Origin: Limnephilus marmoratus
Taxonomy: Eukaryota > Arthropoda > Insecta > Trichoptera > Limnephilidae
Assembly (NCBI GenBank): GCA_917880885.1
Contig: OU862919.1
Coordinates: 11,054,001-11,118,000 of the forward strand
Reading direction: 5' to 3'
Length of the DNA stretch: 64,000 nucleotides
Part shown: one piece after another, positions 32,243 to 42,585 of the stretch
Numbering within the stretch: position 1 is the stretch's first letter
Layout: the number at the start of each line of letters is the position of its first letter
Notes under the pieces: generated by a model
What the model saw: the letters and a program-made list of their open reading frames with translations, nothing else
Database searches by the model: none
Told to the model about the DNA's origin: nothing
Program-made: the position numbers and the translations under genes

Positions 32243-33252
32243 ATATTAATACCGCACAAGAGTCCCAACTGCTCCCGTCTGGAGTCAGTGGGACTATGGC
32301 ATCCCCAATTGGGGTATGTTGTGTTAGGTAGCGGCCTCCCAGCTGTACCCCTCCCAGCTGTACCCCCTCCCAGCTGTACCCCCTCCCAACTGTACCCCCG
32401 CCTCCCTTCCTCCAAACGACTTACGGCCGCCCGCAAACCCCCCGGCAGTCAAGCACCTACCTCCCTAGCCGAAGCACGGTCGGCCCAACGCGCGCATTCG
32501 CGCCTTTCCAGAACACTCGATACAAAACGGGATGTTTTCGCGGCGCTTCGAGAAGCATGCACGAGGCTCCCGCTGCATAGGGGCATAAGTCCACAATGGC
32601 CTTCCTGCCAGGCATAGTCCGCCCTGCGGTCTGGCTAGCATATTCCTGGGACCTTTCGACGATGGCCCCCGGTACCTGTGAGTAATGACCAAATAATCCT
32701 CCTTTTGTTGTGTGTCCCCCTCTTTCTCGCGTATCTATGATTGATCCCCAGAGTCGGCACGAGCTGAGAGAGGTTTGTCAGGCCCCCATGTGTAGATAGA
32801 CAATTAGCTTACCTGTGCATAATTATTAATTGTGGATGTACCCTTGGTTGTATTTGTGAATCACCAACAATACAAGTAATGTTTACCCCAGACAGCGTTT
32901 TATTTCCCTGACAAGGTACGTGCAGTGTTGGCTTATTTTATTTATTCTCACTTGACCCCTCTAGGAACCTACGACCCTGGTGTAGAGAGATTTCACCAGC
33001 TCTGCCGAGCCAAACCCTGAGCTAGACTTGGTGCAGAAGGTAGGCACTTCCGCTCGAGGCGCACGACAGTTGTGAGGCTGAAGGTTATGGGGAGGGGAAG
33101 GAGATAGGGAAGAGGAATGTGGGGAAGTATCTGGCTATTCAGATTTGGTCAATAAAACACGGCTAAAGCCATTTCAAGCAACGTTTCAATTTTGATCGGT
33201 GGTCTTACACCAGGACGATACTGAGAGTATCTTCCACTCTGGAACGTGGAAT
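32243..33252 (-). mobile_element. tRNA-headed SINE, family S, split by an LTR
   Basis: The SINE tail (32,243-32,321: ACCGCACAAGAGTCCCAACT to GGGGTATGTTG) and the SINE body (33,069-33,252: GTTGTGAGGCTGAAGG to CCACTCTGGAACGTGG) are contiguous in other copies (for example at 35.8 kb) but are separated here by 747 bp. The tRNA head is absent. Confidence 0.85.
32322..33068. mobile_element. Solo LTR, 747 bp, in a SINE
   Basis: Starts TGTTAGGTAGCGG and ends GCGCACGACA (TG...CA), flanked by the 4-bp duplication GTTG (32,318-32,321 and 33,069-33,072). The empty site is known from the other SINE copies (GGGGTATGTTGTGAGG), so the boundaries are exact. Near the left end a 17-bp unit, CCCAGCTGTACCCCCTC, repeats about four times. 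A 4-bp duplication suggests Ty3/gypsy-type integration. There is no internal region, so it is a recombination product. Confidence 0.85.
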
Positions 33253-33962
33253 CATATTATAATGATGCTAAAAATTGGAAAAAATTGTAATAAAAAGTAG
33301 AAAATAGAAAGGAGAAAAGAAGTGCGTAAGGATTAGATTACAAAAATGTACTTAACTTTTATTATATAAGAAAGGCGTGGAATTTCTAAATGTAGAAAAG
33401 TATTAAGAAATGTGGAAATATAGAATAAGAAAGATGTGGAATTTCATAACACGTGTTTTACTTATTTCAACCAAAAATAGAAGGTATCCTACCCATACTG
33501 AATATATAAATACATAGAGAACATTCGGTAATTTGTTCAGCCTGTTAAAGTTTATCATTTTATTTGTTTAACACGCCAAAAACACAAGATATTGTGGAGA
33601 ATTCTTCCGGAAAATCCGGAATTTATCAGCTGCGAACCGATAAATTATTCGGTTTTCTAAAATAAACATTTTGGCTAAAAACGAATGAGTAACCACATTA
33701 AAGGGAATTGAGCAAACCAGGAGCATAATGTATTTTAGAATTTTGCCAAACTGCTCACAAGAGGTAAATGAATTATTTCTAGAGTTTTCACGATATTTTA
33801 TTAAATTAAAAGCGTGCTTTTATGCAATCAACGACAAACTAGATGTAACTTTTCGAACTTAAGTCAATAAGCCAATTTTTATACTCATGCATTTGAATTT
33901 AACATGGAAACAAGTAAATTTACCATGCAAAATTTGCCGAAACAAGTAATAAAACTGTGGTG
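33253..33962. other. No gene seen
   Basis: AT-rich. No repeat family recognised. Confidence 0.4.
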
Positions 33963-34302
33963 AACGTATGTCTTCTTCTTCTTCTTCGATGGCGCTACAG
34001 CCCATATCGAGCTTTGGCCTCCTGCAACAGTCGCCTCCAACTCCTCCTGTCCTCAGCGGCTGACTTCCAATTTGGAACCTGGAGAAGCTGTGCTGCATCC
34101 CCTCTTACTTCGTCTTCCCACCTCAGTCTGGGTCTTCCCACTTTTCTCTTTCCACCTGGGTGTCCAGTCAAAATTCTTTTTGGGACGCGTGTATCTGGCA
34201 TTTTCTGTACATGCCCAGCCCATCTCAGCCTGAGGAGTCTCATATGTGTTGAGATGCTAGGTGCCTTATATATATCATACAATTCTATATTGTGCCGGAT
34301 GA

Positions 34303-34728
34303 CGACCTCCGTAGTCCAGTGGGTAAGACTCTTGACTCACAGCCCGGAGGCCGCGGGTTCGAACCCGGCATGCGCAAATAAATTTTATTTGATTAATTTG
34401 TGTTATTTCACAATTAATTCATTTAAAATAATAAACAGTATATTTGCGGCATGTTCCAGAGTGGAAGATACTATCAGTATCGCCCTGGTGTAAGACCACC
34501 ATTCAGAATTGAAACGTTGCTTGAAAATGGCTTTGGCCGTGTTTGGTGACCAGATCTGAATAGCCAGGTACTTCCCAACCTTCCTCTTCCCCACCTCCTT
34601 CCCCTCCCCACTACCTTCAGCCTCACAACATACCCCAATTGGGGATGCCATAGTCTCACTGGCTCCAGACGGGAGCAGTTGAGATTCTTGTGCGGTTATT
34701 CACTGTAATAAAAAAAAAAAAAAAAAAT
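34303..34728 (+). mobile_element. tRNA-headed SINE, family S, full-length reference copy
   Basis: tRNA-like head at 34,306-34,372 with a good A box (TAGTCCAGTGG) and B box (GGTTCGAACCC), both RNA polymerase III promoter elements. The body runs through TTTTATTTGATTAATTTGTG, GTTCCAGAGTGGAAGATACT, TGGTGACCAGATCTGAATAG and CCCCAATTGGGGATGCCATA and ends CTTGTGCGG with a poly-A tail of about 19 (34,709-34,727). Other copies lie at 1.8, 28.3, 32.2/33.1, 35.7, 36.7, 44.4, 47.2, 50.0 and 50.35 kb. Ends in the host RTE frame show almost no target duplication. Confidence 0.9.
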
Positions 34729-35160
34729 GCGCCACTGTTCACCCTCTTTCACGGGTCCACATATTCTTCTCAGCACTTTTCTTTCAAAAGTATCCAGCAT
34801 TTCAGCCATCTTTACCGTCAGTGTCAGCGCCTCACATCCATATGCCAATACAATTCTAACAATAGTCATATATATGGTTATTTTGGTTTTTCTGTGGACA
34901 CTACGTGACTTAAACACTGGCAGCAAAGAGAAGTATGTTTTGTTGGCTGCTGTGATTCTCCTTCTGATTTCTGCTGGATCCTCATTATTCTCTGTCAGAC
35001 TGGAGCCCAGGTAGGTGAATTGGTCGACCACTTCGTATGAGTAGTTGTCTTTGAATTGTGCACTACTTCTTCTTCTGTGTGAAGGGTTCCTGCTCTGTAT
35101 CATCATTTTCGTTTTGTTGACATTAACCTGCAGTCCTACTTCCCGTGCTGCTGTTTCTAA

Positions 35161-35546
35161 AGCTGGGTCCACATATGTTCTTTTGTCCGTTCCGTTCCTC
35201 CGTTCCGTACCTCCGTTCCGTATCAAAAACTCTGGACGCAAGTAAAAATAGCCCGTACCTCCGTAACGTCGCTGCGATCATCGGCATCCGCGTGTTCATT
35301 CCAGCGACAGAGAGAACGACCTGCGCATGCCGCGACTCGCGTCCAGACTGGCGCATACCCGTATCGTATCGCCTTTCAACGGGCCGAATAAACCGACTCC
35401 CGATGGATCGGGGCGTACCTCGACCCGTACCGTACCTCCGTAACACCGTACCGTTCCGAACGGGCGTCCAAACTAGCGTTCTTGATCGCGACGCTGATAC
35501 GGAACGGAGGAACGGAACGGACAAAAGAACATATGTGGACCCAGCC
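35161..35546. mobile_element. Harbinger-type MITE, 386 bp, TAA target duplication
   Basis: Begins AGCTGGGTCCACATATGTTC and ends with the complement GAACATATGTGGACCCAGCC; the inverted match extends inward about 60 bp (ACAAAAGAAC and CCGTTCCTCC blocks). Flanked by TAA at 35,158-35,160 and 35,547-35,549. Arginine-rich ORFs of 133-134 codons across it are products of GC-rich inverted ends. Confidence 0.9.
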
Positions 35547-35575
35547 TAAAGGATCGAAGAACGTATGTCTTACGG

Positions 35576-35747
35576 TATGAAAAGGACATCCGTGTGTGAG
35601 TGAGATAGCATGAGTAATGTATATAAGGGGTGATTGTTGTCCATTCGTCCTCTTTACCTGTAGACTTCCTAAGAAGAGCTTTTGAACAATCTCGGAATAA
35701 ACATCAACAGTCTAACTACGACTTATTATTGTCAATCCCCTTTTTTT
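35576..35747 (+). other. TATA and AATAAA-bearing fragment, possible LTR remnant
   Basis: TGTATATAAGGGGTG at about 35,619, a plausible initiator 25-30 bp downstream, and GGAATAAACATC at about 35,694 are spaced as in the R region of an LTR. It is cut by a SINE at 35,748 and its left limit is unknown. Confidence 0.3.
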
Positions 35748-36157
35748 AACATGAATACCGCACAAGAGTCCCAACTGCTCCCGTCTGGAGCCAGTGGGAC
35801 AATGGAATCCCCAATTGATGTATGTTGTGAGGCTGAAGGTAGGGGGAAGGGGAAGGAGGTAGGGAAGAGGAAGGTGGGGAATTACCTGGCTATTCAGGTC
35901 TGGTCACCAAACACGACTTAAGCCATTTCAAGTAACGTTTCGATTCGGAATGGTGGTCTTACACCAGGGCGATATCTTATGAGAGTATCTTCCACTCTGG
36001 AACGTGCCGCAAATATGCTATATATTATTTTAAATGAATGAATTGTGAAATAACACAAATTCATCAAATAAACATTATTTGCCACGCCGGGATTCGATCC
36101 CGCGACCTTCGGAGTGTGAGTCAAGAGCTTTACCGCTGGTCTATGCCGGCCGCACTG
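35748..36157 (-). mobile_element. tRNA-headed SINE, family S
   Basis: Reverse-orientation near-complete copy: T-run, ATACCGCACAAGAGTCCCAA, ATTCAGGTCTGGTCACCAAA, GGAACGTGCCGCAAATATGC and, at 36,085-36,155, the tRNA-like head with B box complement GGGATTCGATCCC. Confidence 0.88.
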
Positions 36158-36260
36158 AGATTACCATAAAAGGAAACTGGATCCATCATTAAATTGGAAG
36201 TCCAGAATATCAGGAGATAACCGCACACGGTCATCACATAAAAGTGGTAAAGAAATAAAA

Positions 36261-36545
36261 TGGTTCTCTACGTTTGGTGACTTAGCAAGGGTGCCCGGGT
36301 TCATGGGGTGAGGTTTGTCTAGGTCTTGGCGGCCAGTACGTTTGCCCACATAATGCGTAGCCACCTACTGATCGGGAGAAATTGGTTGAGGGATACCTAT
36401 TCTAGACCCCTCCAGCCGGACTCTCTCGATCCATTGCCTTGAACCGCAGTGGGAGGAATGGATTCATTAAATCCTAGACACATTGACCCCTGGATTCCTG
36501 CCCACCTTCTTTCCTAGAGTGTGGAGTCGTTGTAAAAAAAGTTTC
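36261..36545 (+). mobile_element. SINE-like dispersed repeat, family C (copy 5)
   Basis: GGTTCTCTACGTTTGGTGAC, GCCCGGGTTCATGGGGTGAG, TTTGTCTAGGTCTTGGCGGC and CCATTGCCTTGAACCGCAGT are the family blocks. It lacks the first 80 bp and ends near an A-rich tail at about 36,534. Confidence 0.7.
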
Positions 36546-36687
36546 ATAAGAGAAAATTAAAACATCCTTTTTTGGAAGGGCGGTCAACTGTTCACAGTAA
36601 TTATTATATTAATATAAAATTAATAAAAATTCATTGCTATTCTTAAATTACGCTAGTTTAAAGTTTTTTTTATTATTGTGACTATTT

Positions 36688-36965
36688 TTTATGTGAGTAC
36701 CGCGCAAGAGTCCCAACTGCTCCCGTATAGATCCAGTGAGACTAAGCCATCCCCAAATTGGGGTATGTTGTGAGGCTGAAGGCCGTGGAGAGGGGAAGGA
36801 GATGGGGGAGAGGAAGGTAGTGAAGTACCTGGCTATTCAGATCTGGTCACCAAATACGACTAAAGCCCTTTCAAGCTACGTTTCAATTCTGCTTCGTGGT
36901 CTTCTGATTTCGCAACTTCCGGATTGCGAGTCAAGAGCCTTACCCCTCGACCACGGAGACCGTCT
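36688..36965 (-). mobile_element. tRNA-headed SINE, family S (internally deleted)
   Basis: Tail ACCGCGCAAGAGTCCCAACT at left, body to TTCAATTCTGCTTCGTGGTC, then a jump directly to the tRNA-like head (GAGTCAAGAGCCTTACCCCT, CGACCACGGAGACCG). The middle third is missing. Confidence 0.8.
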
Positions 36966-36976
36966 GTTTATTATTT

Positions 36977-37200
36977 ACTAGCAGACCCGGCCACACGTTG
37001 CTGTGGCTAACGAAACACAACGCCATTATCCAACATTTATAAAATCCACACCGCTGCCTGAATTGAATATTTGAACTTCTCGGCTTTTCTCTACTATAAT
37101 AAGCGTGTATATATAAACCTTTCTCTTGATTCACTCTATCTACTGGTGAAAACCGCATGAAAATCCGTTACGGAGTTTAAAAGATCTATGCGCACATACA
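36977..37200 (+). mobile_element. RTE-type retroposon fragment
   Basis: CTAGCAGACCCGGCCACACG head, GTTGCTGTGGCTAACGAAAC, and the downstream GAAAACCGCATGAAAATCCG, GTTTAAAAGATCTATGCGC. The same unit is inverted at 30.04-30.26 kb. Confidence 0.6.
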
Positions 37201-37919
37201 TTTTGAGCGACTTCATTTTATACTATGTAATGATGATTAAATCTATTTTTCCGGCGTTCAATCTACATATTAATACATAAGTGGCATAACCAAAGTTTGA
37301 CAGCCGAAACAACTGTCTTAATAATGTTAAACTAAAATTTAGCACAACTTAAAATTCATGTATTAAAATTCAAATAAAAATCAAGAAAATTGAGTTCTAC
37401 AAAAGGAATAAAATAACGTTAACAAAATAAATGTGTTTTGAAATAACGTAGATTTTAACGTATCCGTATCTTTTCAGATTATTTAAGACAACCATTTCCT
37501 AAATGTTCCATTCAATCAACCAGAAGATAACTCTCCATATCCCTCAATGAACTCTGAGTTTAACATTATTCCGCAGGCTGATTGGAACTACCTATCCGAA
37601 TTATTTCAATCACCCCCCATACAGCCTTCCCTTCCAACCCTTGCAGAGCCATCGGTCAATCGTGAAATTGTTTTCAGAGTTTTGGATTAATGCCTTGATT
37701 CCCCGGTTTCCCAATAACAGTATTTCTTCAGTCAACGCCGAATTGCTTATCAATCGCCGAATTCTTTATCAACGCCGAATTGCTGTTCCTTCTGTATGTT
37801 TTTAACGTATCGATCTTTTTGGGTTGTTGGAAATTTAATGAAATACTTAAATTTTCGGAAAATATCGGGTTTTTAATCTTTCGTTTTATTTTCAAAGTTA
37901 GAAAAGTGTTAATATAAGG
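37201..37919. other. No gene seen
   Basis: AT-rich. Two short echoes of CGCCGAATT(G/C)(C/T)TTATCAA near 37,728-37,770 are the only local repetition. Confidence 0.4.
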
Positions 37920-38229
37920 GTGTTAAGGGACGTATTTGACTTACTTTAACCATTGATTCCTGACATTTTTTGGAGTAAAATATGTAAATGAAATGTTGGT
38001 CTCCGGTGACATTTTTGATGTTTTTTCTTTAATTTTTTGTACAAAAACATAAAAAATGGCAGGTTTTGGACAGTTGGAGGCGGGGTTAGGGGTTAGTAGG
38101 TTACTCGGCTGAGTGACCAGAAGAAAAAAAATGAAAAAAAGTCACCGGAGACCAAAATTTTTACATTTTTTACTCCAAATAATGTCAAGAATCACTGGTT
38201 AAAGTAAGTAAGTACTTCCCTTGATACAC
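37920..38229. mobile_element. MITE with TIR GTGTTAAGGGACGTA..TTTAACCA (copy 2)
   Basis: Left GTGTTAAGGGACGTATTTGA, CTTACTTTAACCATTGATTC; right GAATCACTGGTTAAAGTAAG and AGTACTTCCCTTGATACAC, its inverted match. The interior GTCTCCGGTGACATTTTTGA, GGTTACTCGGCTGAGTGACC is shared with copies at 10.66, 38.57, 41.16 and 50.29 kb. Confidence 0.85.
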
Positions 38230-38565
38230 AATATATATGTATTTTTTAGTTATTATGTTATTTTCACTATTTTAATAAAAGTGTTACAAATATATACATA
38301 TTGTCAATTAAATAAAATAATCTTTTGACCTTAGAAAGATAACTATGCGCTTCTGAGGCGCAAGTTTTTTAAATTGTTTTTTTTTATTCACATTTAGTTA
38401 ATTTTATTAATTTATTTTATTTCATCGCAAGTTTATTTTTAGTTTGTAAATAAAACTCAATTTGTTTGTCGTTTTGTTTATGTTTAAAATTTTAATACAC
38501 ACATAGGGCGTAATTGACTTATCTTTTAATTTGAAAAACTAAAAACCTCAAAAATGTAACCGGAG

Positions 38566-38760
38566 ACCAGTGATTCCTGAAATGGAGTAAAAATTGTAAA
38601 TGAAATTCTGGTCTCCGGTGACATTTTTGATGTTCGTTTTGTTTTTGAACTTAAAAAATAAAAATAAAATCTGTAGATATTAGACAGTTAGGGTCCGGGT
38701 GAGGGGTTGGGCGGTTACTCGTCTGAGAGACCGGCGATGACATGTGGATGAAATATTTTT
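38566..38760. mobile_element. Partial MITE of the same family
   Basis: GAGACCAGTGATTCCTGAAA, GTCTCCGGTGACATTTTTGA and GGTTACTCGTCTGAGAGACC are present; the right inverted end is absent. Confidence 0.75.
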
Positions 38761-39074
38761 TATATGTTATATTTTAGCTATCAAAATACCGTAACAATAT
38801 CAACTACTGTCTTCTTTTTAGGATCTTTATGCTTAGGCAAAATTGTAAAACTGTAAAATTATCTAAATGACGAAGAGACGCTACATTATTTCTCGCACTC
38901 AAAAATATTGTGGAATCTTAACTTTTACCAGTTTCAGGCAGAGTTATCAATTTGAACATCTGACTTCGTTCGTTGGGACCGCCGATGTATTTTCCAAGTC
39001 CCTATATAATTGGTAGTTAGATCCCATTAAATACTGTTCTCTTTCGTTACACTTATTATAATTTTTCCCCTTAC

Positions 39075-39248
39075 CTAAATGCTTGCAGAGCCGTTCTGGA
39101 CGGTCCTTGGGATCCCCTGGTTGGATTGGCCCTCAGCTTGGTGCAGAGGACCCTGACTATATTGCAGAGGAATACCAGATTGAGGAAGATGGTGATGGCG
39201 ACTACGACCACCAGGATGTTGGTGTGAGAACTCTCACTCATCCAGCAT
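39075..39248 (-). CDS. Class B (secretin-family) GPCR, exon with ECL2, TM5 and ICL3
   Basis: A 174-bp exon on the minus strand: acceptor TTTTTGTTTCAG before ATGCTGG, and a strong donor CATTTAG then GTAAGG. The first base finishes a codon from an unseen upstream exon; 57 codons follow, and the last two bases (AG) join the first G of the exon at 22,382 to make Arg. The reading starts CWMSESSHTN (the conserved Cys-Trp of extracellular loop 2, whose Cys bonds to TM3), then a hydrophobic TM5 with NLVFLCNIVRVLCTKLRA, the well-known class B TM5/ICL3 signature, and ends with the linker NPTRGSQGPSRTALQAF. The intron to the next exon is 16.7 kb. No TM3-TM4 exon is seen in the 24.7 kb upstream. A plus-strand ORF over this site is its antisense shadow. 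Hormone-receptor identity (DH31/calcitonin-like versus PDF-like) is inference only. Confidence 0.9.
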
Positions 39249-39389
39249 CTGAAACAAAAACATCAACAAATTTAGAATTCTGCAAAATTAGCTGGATCAG
39301 TGTTGAATTTTGACTTGCGACCTCCTCTTGCGTTATTCGTTATTTGGATTTCTATTGATTTAATGAAATCGTTAATGTTGTGATTAGTC

Positions 39390-39460
39390 TGGTCAGTGGT
39401 TGAGTGGGCATAGCGTTTGGGTCCCACCCGAGCGTCGCGTGTTCGATTCGACTGGTTAAG
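39390..39460 (+). tRNA. tRNA-like SINE head fragment
   Basis: CTGGTCAGTGGTTGAGTGGG (A-box-like) followed 30 bp later by GTGTTCGATTCGACTGG (B-box-like). The cloverleaf stems are incomplete, so it is a tRNA-derived retroposon head, not a tRNA gene. Confidence 0.5.
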
Positions 39461-40599
39461 TCCTCCATCACAACACAAGCAACATTTTCGGCTTTCTGTA
39501 GTGGTAGTATGAGATTTTCAAACATTGTTGGGTTTTTCGTAACCCGGGAATGTTTGTCTTTCTTAAAAAAAAAAAAATCCGATTTTTTATTTATACTGTG
39601 TTCTTAAAGATATTCTCATTTGGAAGGAAGTAAAGATACTAATTTCTCTTGTTACTCCGTCTACACAAGTCTTGTCTGTAACTCCGGTGCAATGAACTCT
39701 AGAACTCGGATTTGCTTTATATTGTAATTTTAAAAATAGGTAGTGATACTTTAGAGAATTTAGACTATTCGTGAATTTTCACGGGTCATCAATAAAGTCT
39801 CGAATTTCGGATGGAGAATTTAGACTATTCGTGAGTCTGGGTATAAATAATAAACGCCAAAACGTGAACCTGTCGACACGAACAAAATACCAGGAGCACA
39901 GAAATGTCATAGGGTAATTTATTTGTGTTCATTTCCGCAGTGGCCCTAATGTCCCAATTGTACACAAAAAGTATACAAGATAATAAAGAATGTTAAAACT
40001 GAACACGCCAACTTGAACAAAATACCAAGAGTACAGAAATAGGGTCGGATATTTCCATTCGGTTATTTTAAACATTTATTGCTCCGTTAACGTAGTTTTA
40101 AAACTCACAAAACGAGGAATCCATTCATATTTTTAAAAACAACGTAAAACACTAACCTTGAAGTCGTTTAAAAAAAATCGTTTAATTAATAAATATGATG
40201 ATACAATTAATTACATGTTATTTATTCATTAAATAAAGTTGTTTTTATTAAAAATGCATTAAATAATGTGTCTTTCACTTTTTTTAAGCAAAGCACGAGT
40301 TAAAATGGCGGAGAATAAGAATATAATCACAATTTAACATAATAAATTATATTTATTTTTTTAAATGCAAAACAAATAACATCTAAAAAAAATAACAGAA
40401 AGAAAAAGTGGAGATAAAGAAGAAGAGATAAAGAGAAAGAAAGAAGGAAAAGGAATATCTTATATTATAATTGAGTTGGATTATATGGAATTATTAGATG
40501 TAATGCTTGTAATATGCTATTTTTACATATAAAATTACACGGGCTTTATTTATATTATTTCAATATAACACAGGTCAAAAGTTTTTTTTAGTAAGGCTG
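39461..40599. other. No gene; paired direct repeats
   Basis: GAGAATTTAGACTATTCGTG occurs at about 39,754 and 39,813, and GAACAAAATACCA(G)GAGCACAGAAAT-like text at about 39,881 and 40,016. No ORF. At 40,580-40,599 the end sequence of family A (TTTTTTTTAGTAAGGCTG) occurs alone. Confidence 0.5.
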
Positions 40600-40974
40600 A
40601 AGAGAGGTCTAGGTTCGAGTCCCAGTTGGGACCATTGTCTTTTTTCTATTTTTCTGTGTCTTGTTCTCTTTCATATAGATTATTATTGTTATCTTCTTCT
40701 TCAATGATATATTACATTGATGGGTATAACCTTCAAAAGTTATAAAAAGAGAGTTTTTCTTATAAAAAATTAAACTAAGTATAATAAATTCAAAAGTTCA
40801 ATAAAAACACTAAAGGCTTATGAAGGTTATTCCCATCAATGTAATATATCATTGAAGAAAAAGATAACGATAATAATCTAAACGAAAATATGAAAGAGAA
40901 CAAGATACAGAAAAATAGAAAAAAGACAATGGTCGCAACTGGGTCTCGAACACAGACCTCTCTTATCTTAATTT
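40600..40974. mobile_element. Inverted repeat with tRNA-like B box in each arm
   Basis: Arms 40,600-40,736 and 40,821-40,974 are imperfect reverse complements. Each outer end holds GGTTCGAGTCCCAGTTGGGA-type T-arm sequence, with CAATGATATATTACATTGAT at the inner ends. It is an inverted duplication of a tRNA-derived repeat, or a foldback element that captured tRNA-like ends. Confidence 0.8.
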
Positions 40975-41504
40975 AACGGGTAATTGGGTAATATGAAGAA
41001 TTTAGGTGCATTTCTTATCAATTTAGTTGGAAAATTTCTGCTACCTCATTTCGAAAATGTTAAAAAGTAGAAAATAAAAGTTATGACAACCATATGGATG
41101 TATATAAACTTATATAATATCTATGGTAGTTATTTACTTAAAACACAAGGTACATAATTATTATAGCATTTGCATTTTGGTCTCCAGTGCCCTTTTTCAC
41201 CTAAAAACATTTAAAAAATCTGTAGGTATTGAACAGTTAGGGTAGCGTGGGGGTCTAGACGGTTACTCGGCTGACTGATCAGTGACGTCTTGTGAAAAGA
41301 AATATTTGTGCAACAAATTTTTTTTTTTTAGATCCCTAATGCTTACTGTACCTGTTACCATACTACATGTTACCATTAAGGATTTAAGTGAGTTACATGT
41401 GGCGATAATGAGAATATCTTCTACTACTACTGACATTTTAAACAGGTACCTATTTTAGTTATCAAATTTGATTGATTGTTCTTACAATACACAAAAATTA
41501 ATAT
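40975..41504. other. No gene; MITE fragment at 41,160-41,290
   Basis: The fragment has TTTTGGTCTCCAGTGCCCTT and GGTTACTCGGCTGACTGATC of the 37.9 kb MITE family. The rest is AT-rich. Confidence 0.5.
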
Positions 41505-41768
41505 TTGTAATATATGAAAAATGAAAATTTTAATAAAAAAATTGTAATAATAGTTGGCACGCGAGCTGTTTGAAAACTGAATGTACTGGTACTGAATATA
41601 TGGAACGCGGGAAGGGGGTTTGCGGGAGGTGGGAGCGGGATAGGGGAGAGGGTGGGCGGGGGAAGGTGGATAGGGAAGGCGGGAGGGTAGGGGATGCGGG
41701 AAGGGAACGGGGAGAACAATTTATTTCTTTGTATATTGCATTGCAATGCATGCCGGGAACCAGCTAAT
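41505..41768 (-). mobile_element. RTE-type retroposon fragment (reverse)
   Basis: Right end GCATGCCGGGAACCAGCTA is the reverse of the family head; a purine-rich tract at about 41,607-41,715 and CTGAATGTACTGGTACTGAA follow. The 3' part is truncated. Confidence 0.65.
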
Positions 41769-42339
41769 AAACAATAAAAATAAAAATAAATTTAAAATAA
41801 AAACTCAAATTAAAGCCAATAATCTTAATATTAAAACTCCAATACGTAATAAAATCGATTCAAATAAAATAAAATATAAATAATCAATTCAAATTCAAAA
41901 TAAAATCAATTTAAGTATAAAGTATAATCAGAATAAATCAAATCAAAAAAACAGAAAAAAGCATTCCATCAACTGTAAATTTTATTAATTAAGATGTGCA
42001 GTCAGCTCCATTCGCCGCAGAGCTTCTTGATGCACTGCAACGATGTCGATATTCTAATAGGCAGCGGTATTTCAATCCAAAATTTTGATGACGAATAGCT
42101 GAAACTACCCTCAAATACAGCAGTTTTATATTTCGGGAGAGTGAGCAGATGGTCCCTTTGGAGTGTACCGTATGCATGAAAGTCACGGGACCACTGCAGT
42201 CTGTCAAACAGATAGGAAGGAACCTTCGAATGCATCAAATTGAAACTATACTATTTTTAGGCAATTATAATGTACCGTTATTATATTTAAAGTATTAGTA
42301 AATGAACTGAAAGTAAAAAAAGTAAATTAAAGTAAATTA
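41769..42339. other. No gene seen
   Basis: Highly A-rich at 41,770-41,960. The interval 41,990-42,240 is less AT-rich and holds two overlapping minus-strand ORFs of 72 and 78 codons without recognisable domains; it might be a decayed LINE piece. Confidence 0.35.
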
Positions 42340-42585
42340 AAGTAAAAAAACCTTATTGATTGTCCATATCTCCTCTCATGCTGTGGCTTATTCGCTCCTG
42401 ACAAATACTGTCGAACCCGTAGCCACGCCCTATTCTACATACCGCAGGGTCGGACAGATGTCATGGCTCAACACAGCATGACAAGAGGTATGGCATTGCT
42501 TAATGCCCTACCAGCGGAAATAGATGTATTTGATATCACCGTACCATGTTTTAAAAAAACTATATACATGTATTGTTAGTTGTGA
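42340..42585 (+). pseudogene. Non-LTR retrotransposon C-terminal tail
   Basis: A frame reads HALFYIPQGRTDVMAQHSMT, RGMALLNALPAEIDVFDITV, PCFKKTIYMYC and stop: the LINE ending pattern with R....N.LP...D.FD....FKK. A poly-A-like TAAATAAATAAA stretch follows at about 42,630. Confidence 0.6.

Larger units (their letters stand above)
33963..35575 (-). pseudogene. RTE-clade LINE, C-terminal part, interrupted twice
   Basis: Minus-strand text begins near 35,160 with LETAAREVGLQVNVNKTKMM, continues with QFTYLGSSLTENNEDPAEI, ITIYMTIVRIVLAYGCEALT, MLDTFERKVLRRICGPVKEG and EQWR, then after an inserted SINE resumes at about 34,303 with IRHNIELYDIYKAPSISTHM, RLLRLRWAGHVQKMP and GGKRKVGRPRLRWEDEV. These are the classic post-catalytic blocks of RTE ORF2. 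The polymerase core and endonuclease are missing: the readable text stops soon after 35,550, so the copy is 5'-truncated. A SINE (34,303-34,728) sits between the Arg and Ile codons, and a Harbinger-type MITE (35,161-35,546) sits just before the Leu of LETAA; removing both restores a continuous frame. Confidence 0.85.

Noticed and set aside
32222..32692. 131-codon (+) and 75-codon (-) ORFs near 32.3-32.7 kb
   Set aside because: They run from the SINE tail into the solo LTR, so the reading frame crosses an insertion boundary.
35123..35549. Arg-rich ORFs of 133 and 134 codons on opposite strands
   Set aside because: Mirror products of the long inverted ends of a Harbinger-type MITE.
39083..39313. 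76-codon plus-strand acidic ORF
   Set aside because: It is antisense to the receptor TM5 exon, which has splice sites and family motifs on the minus strand.
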